Numbered from the stretch's first letter, positions 1-7,019 are shown. The stretch: DNA of 23,201 nt from JAVVRI01 sp036654795 (GCA_036654795.1 JAVVRI010000021.1:1-23201), one strand, 5' to 3'. Made by a program: numbers and translations. Notes: generated by a model from the letters alone, not told the origin.

Positions 1-340
1 CTATGGCACGAAACAGACCTTGCGCATCGATACCGCTATGATCCTGAAAACGGACATCTTCGGTAGCTATCAAAGCCTTCACCAAGTTGGGAGAAAGATC
101 TTCGTAATTGACAAAGATACGGTTATCTTTACTGTGCGCATAGCTGCCCAGTGTCTTTCCGTCTACCGATAATATTTGGGATGCATACTTATCAATTGGG
201 TTTTCAAGCTGTTCCACCGGTGGCATATAACCAATCGAACCGTTAGCAATTGAAATAAATAGAATAGCAGCAATACCTACGGCTGCCACGAACAGTACCC
301 ATAATGAAACAATGATACTTTTTGTCATCTTTGAAGCCAT
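1..340 (-). CDS. Penicillin-binding protein 1A-like, N-terminal part (runs off the window)
   Basis: Reading the minus strand from the ATG at 340 gives 113 open codons to the window edge, so only the N-terminus is present. A short basic cytoplasmic stretch (MASKMTKS) is followed by one hydrophobic segment at about residues 8-30, the signal anchor of a bitopic inner-membrane enzyme. Near the edge is an ATEDVRFQDHSGID motif, the glycosyltransferase 51 signature that contains the catalytic Glu (family form: EDxxFxxHxG). Class A PBPs polymerise and crosslink peptidoglycan in the periplasm. The transpeptidase domain lies outside the window, so a monofunctional GT51 enzyme cannot be excluded. A TACCTTTGC -7-like box sits 33-41 bp upstream of the start. 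Confidence 0.85.
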   Translation of the reverse strand, partial: MASKMTKSIIVSLWVLFVAAVGIAAILFISIANGSIGYMPPVEQLENPIDKYASQILSVDGKTLGSYAHSKDNRIFVNYEDLSPNLVKALIATEDVRFQDHSGIDAQGLFRAI

Positions 341-373
341 CTTTCTTTTTCCTTACTTCTATAAATTAAAGCG

Positions 374-382
374 GCAAAGGTA
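374..382 (-). promoter_or_regulatory. Bacteroidetes -7 box for the PBP gene
   Basis: The minus strand reads TACCTTTGC, matching the Bacteroides -7 consensus TAnnTTTG. It lies between the stop of the YeiH-like gene at 394 and the PBP start at 340. No clear -33 TTTG is visible at the usual spacing, so this is a moderate prediction. Confidence 0.5.
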
Positions 383-393
383 GTAAAAAACAA

Positions 394-1335
394 TTACATT
401 CCCATTATTACACCCAGGCTTATCAACCCGATAAATATCCAGAGGATCACCCCCTGCACCATAGGGCGAATGCCAACTTGCTTGATCACCTTGCGCGACA
501 AACCGGCACCAATCAGAAACAGTGTAACAGTCAGTCCCTTTTTCGCCCCCCACACCAGCGAACCACTTACCACTTCGGGTATGGAGAAGAAGGTGTTTGC
601 CACCATCGCCAGAATGAAAAAGAAGATAAACCATGGGATACTGATCTTTGCCCCTTTTTGTTTGAAGATAAACATCGTTGCAATCGTTACCGGGATGATC
701 CACAACGCGCGCGTCAGCTTCACCATCGTTGCGACCTCCAGAGCCTTCTCGCCATAGGCCGCACCGGCACCTACCACAGAGCTTGTGTCGTGTATGGCTA
801 TTGCCGCCCACATGCCAAACTGTTCCTCAGTCATTCCCAGCATATGTCCGATCGGCGGAAAGATAAACAGCGCGATCGCATTCAAAATAAAGATCGTACC
901 GAGCGACATGGATATCTCATTATCATTTGCTTTCACCACCGGAGCAACGGCTGCTATAGCACTACCGCCGCAGATTGCCGTCCCTGCCGAAATAAGATAG
1001 GCCGTCTTTCTGTCCATCATCAATCGTTTTCCCAGATACATACCCAAGCAGAGTACCGACACCACCGAAACGGTTGTAAACAACATTCCCTCCTTCCCTG
1101 TCTGCAACGATTCGTGCAGATTCATGCCAAAACCCAGCCCCACGACAGAGAATTGCAGCAAATATTTGGACGTTTTTTTACTAAAAGAAGGAAACGGTTG
1201 CCCCGCCGTCAAGGCAAAAGCCAATCCCAGAAATAGTGCTACCGCCGGAGAGACAAAAGGCATTAAGCAAAAAAAGAATAGAAAACAGAAAATAGGTTTG
1301 TTGTACTTCGTCAGCAGCTGTTCAATTGCGTTCAT
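394..1335 (-). CDS. YeiH/UPF0324 family integral membrane protein
   Basis: This 313-residue, highly hydrophobic protein has about nine or ten predicted membrane segments. It resembles the UPF0324/YeiH family (Pfam Cons_hypoth698), whose members are annotated as putative sulfate exporters without firm biochemical proof. Family-like stretches include VGLGFGMNL, GTAICGGSAIAAVAPV, AIHDTSSVVGAGAAYG and LTRALWIIPV. The GGSAIAA and HDTSSVVGA blocks are the most conserved parts of this family. I chose the ATG at 1335 (MNAIEQLLTKY). A longer reading from a TTG at 1374 would begin inside the predicted -7 box and so would not lie on the transcript. The gene has its own promoter and is followed by the PBP gene in the same direction. 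Its substrate cannot be read from the sequence. Confidence 0.85.
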   Translation of the reverse strand: MNAIEQLLTKYNKPIFCFLFFFCLMPFVSPAVALFLGLAFALTAGQPFPSFSKKTSKYLLQFSVVGLGFGMNLHESLQTGKEGMLFTTVSVVSVLCLGMYLGKRLMMDRKTAYLISAGTAICGGSAIAAVAPVVKANDNEISMSLGTIFILNAIALFIFPPIGHMLGMTEEQFGMWAAIAIHDTSSVVGAGAAYGEKALEVATMVKLTRALWIIPVTIATMFIFKQKGAKISIPWFIFFFILAMVANTFFSIPEVVSGSLVWGAKKGLTVTLFLIGAGLSRKVIKQVGIRPMVQGVILWIFIGLISLGVIMGM

Positions 1336-1370
1336 ATATTTACGTTTAAGTTGTATCGCCTTTCGGGGTC

Positions 1371-1405
1371 GCAAAGATACGACACTCTCCTATCAATGAT
1401 ACAAA
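1371..1405 (-). promoter_or_regulatory. Promoter of the YeiH-like gene
   Basis: On the minus strand a TTTG (1405-1402) is followed after 22 bp by TATCTTTGC (1379-1371). This fits the Bacteroidetes -33 TTTG / -7 TAnnTTTG pattern. Transcription should begin near 1364, about 30 nt before the ATG at 1335. This also decides the start codon. Confidence 0.65.
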
Positions 1406-1440
1406 ATCTTTATTAAAATAACTAAGCAGCCCATAATATG

Positions 1441-1470
1441 GGTCGCCCGCAATAACCATTGAGGGCGACC
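1441..1470. terminator. Hairpin between mscL and the YeiH-like gene, possible terminator
   Basis: GGTCGCCC (1441-1448) and GGGCGACC (1463-1470) form a perfect 8-bp stem around a 14-nt loop. It sits 55 bp beyond the mscL stop. The T-run (TTTT) follows on the plus strand, while mscL is read on the minus strand, where the downstream sequence is ATATTATGGG. The hairpin is real but its role as an mscL terminator is uncertain. Confidence 0.35.
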
Positions 1471-1524
1471 TTTTCGAGGCTCAGCTAAAGCGCGCATACC
1501 GTTCTTTTATCTATCCATGCTTTT

Positions 1525-1956
1525 TTACTGATTTTCGGATTGCTTTGCCAACAGGTCTCTAATCTCGGTAAGCAACTGTACGTCTGCAGGGGGAGCCGCG
1601 GGGGCAGCGGGGGCTTCGGCCTTCTTTTTATTCAGCGAATTGATGCCCTTAACCAGCATGAAGACGGCAAAAGCAATGATCAAAAAATCGAATGTCACTT
1701 GCAGGAAGTTGCCATAGTTGACAGACACTGCCGGGGCAATCACCTTATCTCCCTCCATCACGGCCTGCTTCAGCACGACTTTCAGATCCGTAAAGTTTAC
1801 ACCTCCTACCAGTAGACCTACGGCTGGCATAATCAGGTCGCCCACTACCGAAGTAATTATTTTACCAAAAGCACCACCAATAATGATACCTACCGCCATA
1901 TCAATCACGTTGCCACGCATAGCAAACGTCTTAAACTCCTGTAATATTTTCGCCAT
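1525..1956 (-). CDS. mscL: Large-conductance mechanosensitive channel MscL
   Basis: This 143-residue protein is a typical length for MscL. The N-terminal amphipathic helix and TM1 (KTFAMRGNVIDMAVGIIIGGAF) carry the family's conserved FAxRGNVxDxAVGxIIGxAF block. The second half of TM1 and the loop follow (ITSVVGDLIMPAVGLLVGG), then TM2 at about residues 86-105 (VTFDFLIIAFAVFMLVKGIN). The C-terminal cytoplasmic bundle (LTEIRDLLAKQ) is preceded by an Ala/Pro-rich linker (APAAPAAPPA). MscL forms a homopentameric inner-membrane pore that opens under high membrane tension and releases solutes during hypo-osmotic shock. It appears monocistronic: its promoter is upstream, and the next gene downstream has its own. 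Confidence 0.97.
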   Translation of the reverse strand: MAKILQEFKTFAMRGNVIDMAVGIIIGGAFGKIITSVVGDLIMPAVGLLVGGVNFTDLKVVLKQAVMEGDKVIAPAVSVNYGNFLQVTFDFLIIAFAVFMLVKGINSLNKKKAEAPAAPAAPPADVQLLTEIRDLLAKQSENQ

Positions 1957-1992
1957 AACTACATATATATATATTATACATGAATACTATCG

Positions 1993-2024
1993 GCAAATGT
2001 ATAGGTTTGATTACAATAAAACAA
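1993..2024 (-). promoter_or_regulatory. Promoter of mscL
   Basis: The minus strand reads TTG (2024-2022), about 20 bp of spacer, then TACATTTGC (2001-1993), a good Bacteroidetes -7 box. The mscL ATG at 1956 lies 36 bp past the box, behind an AT-only stretch. The region is shared with the divergent plus-strand promoter at 2089. Confidence 0.55.
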
Positions 2025-2088
2025 GGTTTAATGCAGACATACCCCGCCATAGTTCCCATTTATTAGTAATGATATCACAATTTATGAT

Positions 2089-2097
2089 TACTTTTGC
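2089..2097 (+). promoter_or_regulatory. -7 box upstream of the secreted prolyl isomerase
   Basis: TACTTTTGC matches TAnnTTTG and lies 29-37 bp before the ATG at 2126. I see no convincing -33 TTTG at normal spacing. The leader is AT-rich and divergent from the mscL promoter. Confidence 0.45.
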
Positions 2098-2125
2098 GCA
2101 TAAAAATACGAACACAAGTAAAGGT

Positions 2126-2797
2126 ATGAAACGGATTATTGCAATGTGGCTACTTTCAGTATTTGTTCTTTCGATGCCCGGGGCAAAAGCACAAGAGGCA
2201 GAAACACAGGTGCTTATTGAGACAGATATGGGGAAGATTAAGGTGAAGCTTTTTAATGATACGCCGCTACACCGGGATAATTTCATAAAGAACATAGCAG
2301 ATAAACGCTACGACGGGCTGCTGTTTCATCGGGTGATCAAGCAGTTTATGATTCAAGCAGGGGATGTAACGTCCAAAGACGCTCCGATGGATAAACATCT
2401 GGGAGATGGCGATTTGACCTATACAGTGCCTGCCGAATTTGTCTATCCCAAATATTTCCACAAGCGGGGCATGCTCTGCGCCGCACGTACGCCGGATGTA
2501 GACAATCCGGAAAAGGCGTCGTCTGCCACACAGTTCTACTTCGTAACGGGCAAGTTCTTTACCGCCATGGAGCTGGATAAGATGGAGAAGGAAAAAGGAA
2601 TGACCTTCACTGCGGAGCAACGCGAAGCCTACATGCTGGAAGGCGGCACACCACATCTGGACGGAAACTACACCGTGTTTGGCGAAGTGACAAGCGGACT
2701 GAAGGTGATAGACAAGATACAGTTTGTGCCGACCGACGAGAACGACCGGCCAACAAAAAACATCAAGATCCGCACCATGAAGATCGTAAAGAAATAA
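2126..2797 (+). CDS. Cyclophilin-type peptidyl-prolyl cis-trans isomerase, exported
   Basis: This 223-residue protein begins with a signal peptide (MKRIIAMWLLSVFVLSMPGAKA, cleavage likely before QEAE), so it should act in the periplasm. The rest is a cyclophilin domain that catalyses proline cis-trans isomerisation during protein folding. Catalytic-site motifs are FHRVI at 67-71 (Arg69), QAGD at 77-80 and ATQFYFV at 134-140. A short charged insert (about 145-163) follows the last motif, before the C-terminal YTVFGEV strand. I chose the ATG at 2126 because it starts the signal peptide; the frame is open further upstream but overlaps mscL and its promoter. The second isomerase follows 21 bp downstream, probably co-transcribed. 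Confidence 0.92.
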   Translation: MKRIIAMWLLSVFVLSMPGAKAQEAETQVLIETDMGKIKVKLFNDTPLHRDNFIKNIADKRYDGLLFHRVIKQFMIQAGDVTSKDAPMDKHLGDGDLTYTVPAEFVYPKYFHKRGMLCAARTPDVDNPEKASSATQFYFVTGKFFTAMELDKMEKEKGMTFTAEQREAYMLEGGTPHLDGNYTVFGEVTSGLKVIDKIQFVPTDENDRPTKNIKIRTMKIVKK

Positions 2798-2818
2798 ACA
2801 AAACTAACAAGAATAAGT

Positions 2819-3577
2819 ATGCAATCTACTGAAACAACAGTGGCCATGAACACCTCATTGGGCACTATCACACTCAAGCTCTATAACGACACGCCGCAAC
2901 ACCGCGACAACTTTGTGAAGCTGGCAAAAGCCGGACAATACGACGGGCTGCTGTTTCACCGTGTGATCAAAGAGTTCATGATACAGGGTGGAGACGTCGC
3001 CTCCAAAGACGCCCCCATGAGCAAGCAGCTGGGTGCCGGAGACTTGGGCTACACCGTGCCTGCCGAATTTGTCTATCCAGCCCGCTTCCACAAGAAGGGT
3101 GCCCTCAGTGCCGCCCGCACTGGCGACGAAGTAAATCCAAAGAGAGCCTCTTCTGCCTCGCAGTTCTATATCGTGACCGGTAAAGTGTATAGCGACGCCG
3201 AGCTGAACCAGCTGGAAAAGCAAAAAGAGAGCCGCTTGAAGCAATCCATCTTCGCCCGCCTGCAGGCAGAAAACAAAACAAAAGTGATGGAGCTATACCG
3301 CAGCGGAGACAAAGACGAGCTGGCCATTCTGCGCGACACACTGATTGGCAAAACCGAACTGGAAGCCGAAAAGCGCAAAGAAGAAGCCAAACTGACCGCC
3401 GAACAACGTGAAGCCTACAAAACGATAGGCGGTGTACCTTTCTTAGACAACGAATACACGGTGTATGGCGAAGTAGTGGATGGCATCGAAGTGGTAGAAA
3501 GCATCGAAAAGGCAAAGACAAACAAGCAAGACCGTCCGATGGATAACATCGTGATCAATTCAGTAGAGATACGCTGA
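2819..3577 (+). CDS. Cyclophilin-type peptidyl-prolyl cis-trans isomerase, cytoplasmic, with long helical insert
   Basis: This is a 252-residue cyclophilin without a signal peptide, so probably cytoplasmic. Active-site motifs are FHRVI at 46-50 (Arg48), QGGD at 56-59 and ASQFYIV at 113-119. Compared with the exported paralogue just upstream, it carries about 50 extra residues (roughly 137-190). These are rich in Lys, Glu, Arg and Leu, probably a helical hairpin or coiled coil inserted between the QFY motif and the C-terminal strand. The flanks of the insert (AELNQLEK and KLTAEQREAY) align with the paralogue, pointing to duplication plus domain growth. A second ATG at codon 10 is possible, but the first is taken. 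The stop lies 5 bp before the MATE start, suggesting one operon. Confidence 0.9.
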   Translation: MQSTETTVAMNTSLGTITLKLYNDTPQHRDNFVKLAKAGQYDGLLFHRVIKEFMIQGGDVASKDAPMSKQLGAGDLGYTVPAEFVYPARFHKKGALSAARTGDEVNPKRASSASQFYIVTGKVYSDAELNQLEKQKESRLKQSIFARLQAENKTKVMELYRSGDKDELAILRDTLIGKTELEAEKRKEEAKLTAEQREAYKTIGGVPFLDNEYTVYGEVVDGIEVVESIEKAKTNKQDRPMDNIVINSVEIR

Positions 3578-3582
3578 GCACA

Positions 3583-4920
3583 TTGACACAAGCAACCTCC
3601 TATAAAGAGCATTACAAGCAAACGATTAAGTTGGGTGTCCCGATCATGCTGGGGCAACTGGGCATCATTATTGTAGGCTTTGCCGACAACATGATGGTGG
3701 GACACCACAGCATCAACGAACTGGCTGCCGCCTCGTTCGTCAACAACTTTTTCAATCTGGCTTTCATCTCCGGCATCGGATTCTCTTACGGGCTTACCCC
3801 CATCATAGGCGGTCTGTTTGCCAAAAAAGAATACCAAAAAGCAGGGGAAACACTGAAGAACAGCATTCTGATCAACCTCATCGTCGGGATATTAATCAGT
3901 CTATGCATGCTGACACTGCTGCTCAACATCGAGCTGTTCAACCAGCCGGTAGAGTTGATGCCCTACATCGTACCCTACTACGTGTTGCAACTGTTCTCCG
4001 TCATCTTCGCCATGCTGTTCAACGCCTTCAAGCAGTTTAGCGACGGCACGACAGACACGATCACGCCGATGTGGATCATGCTGGGGGCGAACGTACTGAA
4101 CATTATTGGGAACTATATCCTTATCTATGGGCACTTCGGTGCGCCCGAGCTGGGACTTACCGGTGCCGGCATCTCCACACTGATCAGCCGCATCCTCTCC
4201 TTCGTCGTCTTCTGCCTCCTCTTTGCCCGCCTGCCGCGATACAGACACTATGTGGAAGGGTTCAAAAAAGGCGTCATCAGCCGCTTCCATCTGAAATGGT
4301 TAATACGCATGGGGCTGCCCGTTGGCATGCTGATGGGCGTAGAGACCGGATCGTTCAGCCTCAGCGTCATCATGATGGGGTGGATCGGCACAACCGCTTT
4401 AGCCGCCTATCAGATAACAGGGGTGATAACCACGCTTGGCTTTATGATTTACTATGGAATAGCCGCCGCAGTAGCCATCCGGGTAAGTAGCTATAAGGGA
4501 TGGAATGATTACCTCAACGTGCGCAACGCCTCGTTTGCCGGACTACATATTATCGGTGCGATTACGGTGCTGGTGATGTTGTTCATCTTCATTTTCCGCC
4601 ATCAAATCGGCTATTTATTCACCAGCGAAGAGCAAGTAGTACAGATGGTAGCCCTCTTTTCTCTGGCTGTCGTGATGTATCAGGTAGGAGACGGTATACA
4701 GATTCTCTTTGCCAATGCCCTGCGTGGCATAGCCGACGTGAAGTATATGGCCTATGCCGCATTAGCCTGCCACTTCGGCATTGCCCTACCCGTCGGATAC
4801 GTCTGCGGATTTGTGCTCAATTGGGGCGCAATCGGCATCTGGTGCGGCTTCCCGATCAGCCTCACACTGCTGGGCATATGGCTGTGGAGAAGGTTCGACA
4901 GACTGACTAAACTTAAATAG
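3583..4920 (+). CDS. MATE family multidrug/Na+ (or H+) antiporter
   Basis: This protein of about 445 residues has roughly 12 membrane segments in two six-helix halves. The opening KLGVPIMLGQLGIIIVGFADNMMVGH is the diagnostic MATE N-terminus (family: P.....L.......D..MVG), followed by LAAASF. The second half starts near IRMGLPVGMLMGVETGSFSLSVIMMG. Such proteins export cationic drugs or metabolites in exchange for Na+ or H+ at the inner membrane. No ATG is available: the in-frame stop upstream is at 3544, and the first Met is residue 21, inside TM1. A TTG at 3583 is therefore the likely start, 5 bp after the preceding isomerase stop, which suggests translational coupling. A CTG at 3574 is the only other option. 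Confidence 0.92.
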   Translation: MTQATSYKEHYKQTIKLGVPIMLGQLGIIIVGFADNMMVGHHSINELAAASFVNNFFNLAFISGIGFSYGLTPIIGGLFAKKEYQKAGETLKNSILINLIVGILISLCMLTLLLNIELFNQPVELMPYIVPYYVLQLFSVIFAMLFNAFKQFSDGTTDTITPMWIMLGANVLNIIGNYILIYGHFGAPELGLTGAGISTLISRILSFVVFCLLFARLPRYRHYVEGFKKGVISRFHLKWLIRMGLPVGMLMGVETGSFSLSVIMMGWIGTTALAAYQITGVITTLGFMIYYGIAAAVAIRVSSYKGWNDYLNVRNASFAGLHIIGAITVLVMLFIFIFRHQIGYLFTSEEQVVQMVALFSLAVVMYQVGDGIQILFANALRGIADVKYMAYAALACHFGIALPVGYVCGFVLNWGAIGIWCGFPISLTLLGIWLWRRFDRLTKLK

Positions 4921-4934
4921 TTACGAAAATAAGA

Positions 4935-4956
4935 GCCGAATAGTTTGCCGTTCGGC
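4935..4956. repeat. Inverted repeat straddling the -33 box of the trp promoter
   Basis: GCCGAA (4935-4940) and TTCGGC (4951-4956) form a 6-bp inverted repeat, with the promoter's TTTG (-33) in the 10-nt loop. It could be an operator, or a weak end signal for the MATE transcript. Nothing in the sequence decides between these. Confidence 0.3.
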
Positions 4957-4975
4957 GGACAATGCATATATTTGC
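4944..4975 (+). promoter_or_regulatory. Promoter of the trp leader/trpB
   Basis: TTTG (4944-4947), a 19-bp spacer and TATATTTGC (4967-4975) give a near-ideal Bacteroidetes promoter. The predicted RNA starts around 4981, 16 nt before the leader peptide ATG at 4997. Confidence 0.8.
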
Positions 4976-4996
4976 CGCCGTAATCGTAAAAAAAAA

Positions 4997-5056
4997 ATGA
5001 AAACAAGTTTAGTAAATACATATTGGTGGCGCTTCTTACAACTCTATACGTCGTAA
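4997..5056 (+). CDS. trp operon leader peptide (19 aa, tandem Trp codons)
   Basis: ATG at 4997 follows an A-run and opens a 19-codon reading frame, MKTSLVNTYWWRFLQLYTS, ending with TAA at 5054-5056. Codons 10 and 11 (5024-5029) are consecutive TGG Trp codons, the hallmark of ribosome-mediated attenuation of tryptophan genes. The peptide starts just after a strong predicted promoter, and a competing terminator lies 39 nt beyond its stop, directly ahead of trpB. By analogy with trpL, ribosomes stalling at the Trp codons when Trp-tRNA is scarce would favour read-through. The peptide itself probably has no other function. The role is inferred from position and composition, but the fit is close. 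Confidence 0.85.
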   Translation: MKTSLVNTYWWRFLQLYTS

Positions 5057-5104
5057 GAAACGAAGACTCGTGTATATATATTGTTATAAGATATAAAGAG
5101 GTCT
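5045..5104 (+). promoter_or_regulatory. Alternative (anti-terminator) RNA folds of the trp attenuator
   Basis: Region 1, TATACGT (5045-5051), can pair with region 2, GTGTATA (5070-5076), through five Watson-Crick and two G-U pairs. Region 2, AGACTC (5064-5069) plus TATAT (5073-5077), can instead pair with region 3, ATATA (5091-5095) plus GAGGTCT (5098-5104, one bulged G). Region 3 overlaps the 5' arm of the terminator, so 2:3 pairing would block termination. A ribosome stalled on the Trp codons (5024-5029) would cover region 1 and release region 2. One that reaches the stop would cover region 2. The AT-rich helix is weak by hand and needs folding. Confidence 0.55.
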
Positions 5105-5135
5105 GTCGCACTTGCGGCAGGCCTCTTTTCTTTTT
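5095..5135 (+). terminator. Attenuator terminator ahead of trpB
   Basis: A 15-bp stem (5095-5109 with 5114-5128, including two G-U pairs) with an ACTT loop is followed by TCTTTTT (5129-5135). This is a strong intrinsic terminator located between the leader peptide and trpB (ATG at 5185), where it would stop transcription before the structural genes. Confidence 0.85.
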
Positions 5136-5184
5136 GGTAACAACCTACAGCTATAGCAACAAACAAACAAACAGATAAAACAAG

Positions 5185-6372
5185 ATGAAAACATTTCAAG
5201 TGAACAAAGAAGGATATTATGGAGAGTTCGGCGGAGCCTATGTACCCGAAATACTGCATAAATCTGTAGAGACCCTTCAAAACACCTACCTGGAGGTGTT
5301 GGAAAGCGACAGCTTCAAAGCCGAGTTCAACCAGCTATTGCGCGACTATGTAGGTCGCCCCTCTCCTCTTTATCTCGCCAAACGCCTCAGCCAGAAGTAT
5401 GGATGCAAGATCTACCTGAAGCGCGAAGACCTGAACCACACCGGCGCCCACAAGATAAACAACACAATCGGACAAATACTACTGGCACGCCGCATGGGCA
5501 AGACCCGCATCATTGCCGAAACCGGAGCCGGACAACACGGCGTGGCTACAGCCACCGTCTGCGCACTGATGGACATGCCATGCCTGGTGTATATGGGGCA
5601 GACGGACATCGAGCGCCAGCATGCCAACGTGCAGAAAATGGAGATGCTCGGTGCCAAAATCGTCTCCGTCGCCTCCGGCAATAGAACCCTGAAAGATGCC
5701 ACCAACGAAGCCATACGCGACTGGTGCTGCCATCCGGAAGACACCTACTACATCATCGGCTCCACCGTCGGCCCACATCCCTATCCCGATCTCGTGGCAC
5801 GCCTGCAATCCGTCATCAGCGAAGAGATCCGCAAGCAGCTGCTGGCACAAGAGGGGCGAGACTATCCCGACTATCTCATTGCCTGCGTAGGTGGAGGTAG
5901 CAATGCGGCCGGCACAATCTATCATTACCTGGACGACCAGCGCGTGCAGATCGTTCTGGCGGAAGCCGGCGGACTGGGCATCGCCTCCGGACAGAGTGCC
6001 GCCACCATCAGCCTGGGCAAAAAAGGCATTATACACGGAGCACGCACCCTGGTGATGCTGGACGAAGACGGACAGATACAGAACCCCTACTCCATCTCTG
6101 CCGGACTGGATTATCCGGGGATAGGCCCGCTGCATGCCAACCTTGCCACCACCCATCGCGCAAGCATATTGGCGGTGAACGACGACGAAGCACTGCAGGC
6201 AGCCTTCCTGCTGACCCGCCTCGAAGGGATCATCCCCGCACTGGAAAGCGCACACGCACTGGGTGCACTAAAGAAAGTAGACTTCAAGCCGGAAGATGTA
6301 GTGGTACTCACCGTCTCCGGACGTGGAGACAAAGATATGGATACATACATCCGCTATAAAAACAACCGATGA
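5185..6372 (+). CDS. trpB: Tryptophan synthase beta subunit TrpB
   Basis: This 395-residue PLP enzyme has the usual length for TrpB1. It condenses indole with serine to give tryptophan in the cytoplasm, normally as an alpha2beta2 complex with TrpA. Visible motifs are the N-terminal YYGEFGGAYVPEIL, the PLP Schiff-base lysine Lys90 in NHTGAHKINN, the catalytic Glu112 in AETGAGQHG, the phosphate-binding GGGSNAAG at 236-243, and SISAGLDYPGIGPLHA. All catalytic landmarks are intact. It is the first gene after the Trp attenuator. In related Bacteroidales trpB is commonly followed by trpE, trpG, trpD, trpC, trpF and trpA; here the next gene is trpG. Its stop overlaps the ATG at 6369 (ATGA). Without TrpA nearby it may depend on a remote trpA or use free indole. 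Confidence 0.96.
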   Translation: MKTFQVNKEGYYGEFGGAYVPEILHKSVETLQNTYLEVLESDSFKAEFNQLLRDYVGRPSPLYLAKRLSQKYGCKIYLKREDLNHTGAHKINNTIGQILLARRMGKTRIIAETGAGQHGVATATVCALMDMPCLVYMGQTDIERQHANVQKMEMLGAKIVSVASGNRTLKDATNEAIRDWCCHPEDTYYIIGSTVGPHPYPDLVARLQSVISEEIRKQLLAQEGRDYPDYLIACVGGGSNAAGTIYHYLDDQRVQIVLAEAGGLGIASGQSAATISLGKKGIIHGARTLVMLDEDGQIQNPYSISAGLDYPGIGPLHANLATTHRASILAVNDDEALQAAFLLTRLEGIIPALESAHALGALKKVDFKPEDVVVLTVSGRGDKDMDTYIRYKNNR

Positions 6373-6449
6373 ACAACCTATTCGACACACGAACTACGCA
6401 GACGATGGACAATCTGCCTGGCGTACACACCTTAAAAAAAACGAACTAC
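6373..6449 (+). other. Short trpB-trpG junction where trpE would be expected
   Basis: This 77-bp stretch separates trpB from the canonical trpG start. An ATG at 6369, overlapping the trpB stop as ATGA, reads 27 codons (MNNLFDTRTTQTMDNL...) in frame into trpG. It could be a spacer, an N-terminal extension, or the scar of a lost trpE. I do not recognise TrpE sequence in it. Confidence 0.4.
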
Positions 6450-7019
6450 ATGACAAAGATCTTATTGCTCGACAATTACGACTCCTTCACCTACAACCTG
6501 CTGCATCTACTCAAGGAGCTGGGCGCAGAGGCGGAAGTACACCGCAACGACCAAATCCGGATAGACGAAGTTGCCCGCTTCGACAAAGTGCTGCTCTCGC
6601 CCGGCCCCGGCATCCCCCGCGAGGCAGGCATCCTGCTGCCCCTGATCTGCCGCTATGCCCCGACAAAGAGCATCCTCGGTGTCTGCCTTGGCGAACAGGC
6701 AATCGGCGAAGCCTTCGGTGCCACACTTGTTAACCTACCAAAGGTGCACCACGGCGTATGTTCGGACATACGCATCACGGCAGACGAACCGCTGTTTGCC
6801 GGACTTGAACCGGGCTTTCGCGCCGGGCGCTACCACTCGTGGGCGGTGTCGAAAGAGGATTTCCCGGCGTGTCTGGAGGTCACCGCCGAAGACGCCGCCG
6901 AGGGGCAGATCATGGCGCTGCGCCACCGCACCTACGACGTGCGCGGCATTCAGTTTCACCCCGAGTCCATCCTCACCCCCCGCGGAAAGACAATCATTGC
7001 CAATTGGATCAACAAGTAA
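6450..7019 (+). CDS. trpG: Anthranilate synthase component II (glutamine amidotransferase) TrpG
   Basis: This 189-residue class I glutamine amidotransferase provides ammonia from glutamine to the chorismate-binding partner TrpE, or to PabB in amphibolic versions. The start is the ATG at 6450 (MTKILLLDNYDSFTYNL), the canonical TrpG/PabA N-terminus; the frame is open 27 codons further to an ATG at 6369. Motifs are SPGPG at 50-54, the nucleophile Cys79 in GVCLGEQ, RYHSW at 127-131, and His170/Glu172 in GIQFHPES. The triad is complete. The residue after GVCLG is Glu rather than the frequent His, a mild variation. No trpE or pabB lies in the window, so its partner is unknown. The DNA here is richer in G+C than trpB. 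Confidence 0.9.
   Translation: MTKILLLDNYDSFTYNLLHLLKELGAEAEVHRNDQIRIDEVARFDKVLLSPGPGIPREAGILLPLICRYAPTKSILGVCLGEQAIGEAFGATLVNLPKVHHGVCSDIRITADEPLFAGLEPGFRAGRYHSWAVSKEDFPACLEVTAEDAAEGQIMALRHRTYDVRGIQFHPESILTPRGKTIIANWINK

Noticed and set aside
1336..1374. TTG start extending the YeiH-like protein by 13 residues
   Set aside because: The TTG is inside the predicted -7 box, so it would not be on the mRNA.
1432..1470. Small RNA or riboswitch between mscL and the YeiH-like gene
   Set aside because: Only simple hairpins are visible, with no recognisable riboswitch core and no promoter directed at them.
1718..2125. Long N-terminal extension of the exported isomerase
   Set aside because: It overlaps mscL and its promoter on the other strand, and the signal peptide begins at 2126.
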